Origin: an uncultured Pseudoflavonifractor sp.
GTDB lineage: Bacteria; Bacillota_A; Clostridia; Oscillospirales; Oscillospiraceae
DNA length: 5,577 bases
Direction: 5' to 3'
Assembly: GCA_947575475.1 (NCBI GenBank)
Contig: CANPNN010000092.1
Span: forward strand, 1-5,577
The translations under genes and the position numbers were made by a program. This document shows, piece after piece, positions 5,537 through 5,577 of the stretch (position 1 is its first letter; each line of letters begins with the position of its first letter). The notes below the pieces were generated by a model that made no database searches, was not told where the DNA came from, and saw nothing but the letters and a program-made list of their open reading frames with translations.

Positions 5537-5577
5537 CAGGTGTTGGCGGAGACTTCCGCTTCCACCGCGTCCTCGGT
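5536..5577 (-). CDS. 3' end of an unidentified gene upstream of coaE (5' end missing)
   Basis: The minus-strand frame is open from the window edge and ends at TGA (5538-5536), sharing one base with the coaE ATG. Only 13 residues are visible (TEDAVEAEVSANT), too few to identify. In many Firmicutes coaE follows polA (DNA polymerase I), sometimes with mutM between, so polA is a reasonable guess from context only; the visible tail does not show it. The reading frame itself is inferred from the coupled stop-start overlap. Confidence 0.5.
   Translation of the reverse strand, partial: TEDAVEAEVSANT

Noticed and set aside
5548..5561. GCGGA-GACT-TCCGC hairpin before coaE
   Set aside because: A 5-bp stem inside coding sequence is within chance expectation for GC-rich DNA.

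Overview
This 5.6 kb window looks like chromosomal core sequence from a spore-forming, high-GC member of the class Clostridia, most likely a gut Oscillospiraceae-type bacterium (Flavonifractor, Oscillibacter or Intestinimonas-like). The evidence is an intact sporulation sigma factor of the sigma-K type, strong AAGGAGG ribosome binding sites, Firmicutes-style promoters and terminators, GC-rich third codon positions, and a double-receiver hybrid-kinase tail of the kind common in these gut lineages. The lineage is an inference from protein style; no rRNA or other marker is present.

Layout. Bases 1-635 (+) hold the last 210 codons of a hybrid histidine kinase or related multi-receiver protein: most of one receiver domain, then a complete second one. 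A perfect 18-bp palindrome and a strong intrinsic terminator close that gene (640-695). A sigK gene follows (759-1454, +), encoding a sigma factor with a hydrophobic pro-sequence and not interrupted by a skin-type element. Next is an FMN-type nitroreductase (1532-2056, +) with an extended -10 promoter. After it comes a lipoprotein serpin (2117-3382, +), a protease inhibitor with a classical inhibitory hinge. A 40-bp AT-rich strip with four helically phased GTTAC/GTAAC half-sites and a 17-bp-stem bidirectional terminator separate these genes from a convergent block on the minus strand. That block contains coaE (5536-4937), an M18 metallo-aminopeptidase (4881-3472), and the last 13 codons of an unidentified gene overlapping the coaE start.

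How the genes relate. The plus-strand genes appear to be mostly separate units: the kinase is terminated, sigK has its own start region, and the nitroreductase has its own promoter. The serpin has no clear promoter and may be read from the nitroreductase promoter. On the minus strand coaE is probably translationally coupled to the gene before it, and the aminopeptidase has a near-consensus sigma-A promoter whose -35 box lies inside the last coaE codons. No RNA genes, mobile elements, CRISPR arrays or gene-free stretches over 300 bases were seen. The most notable items are the surface-anchored serpin with its predicted reactive-centre loop and the phased GTNAC repeat array just after it. Nothing here amounts to a clear new multi-gene system.
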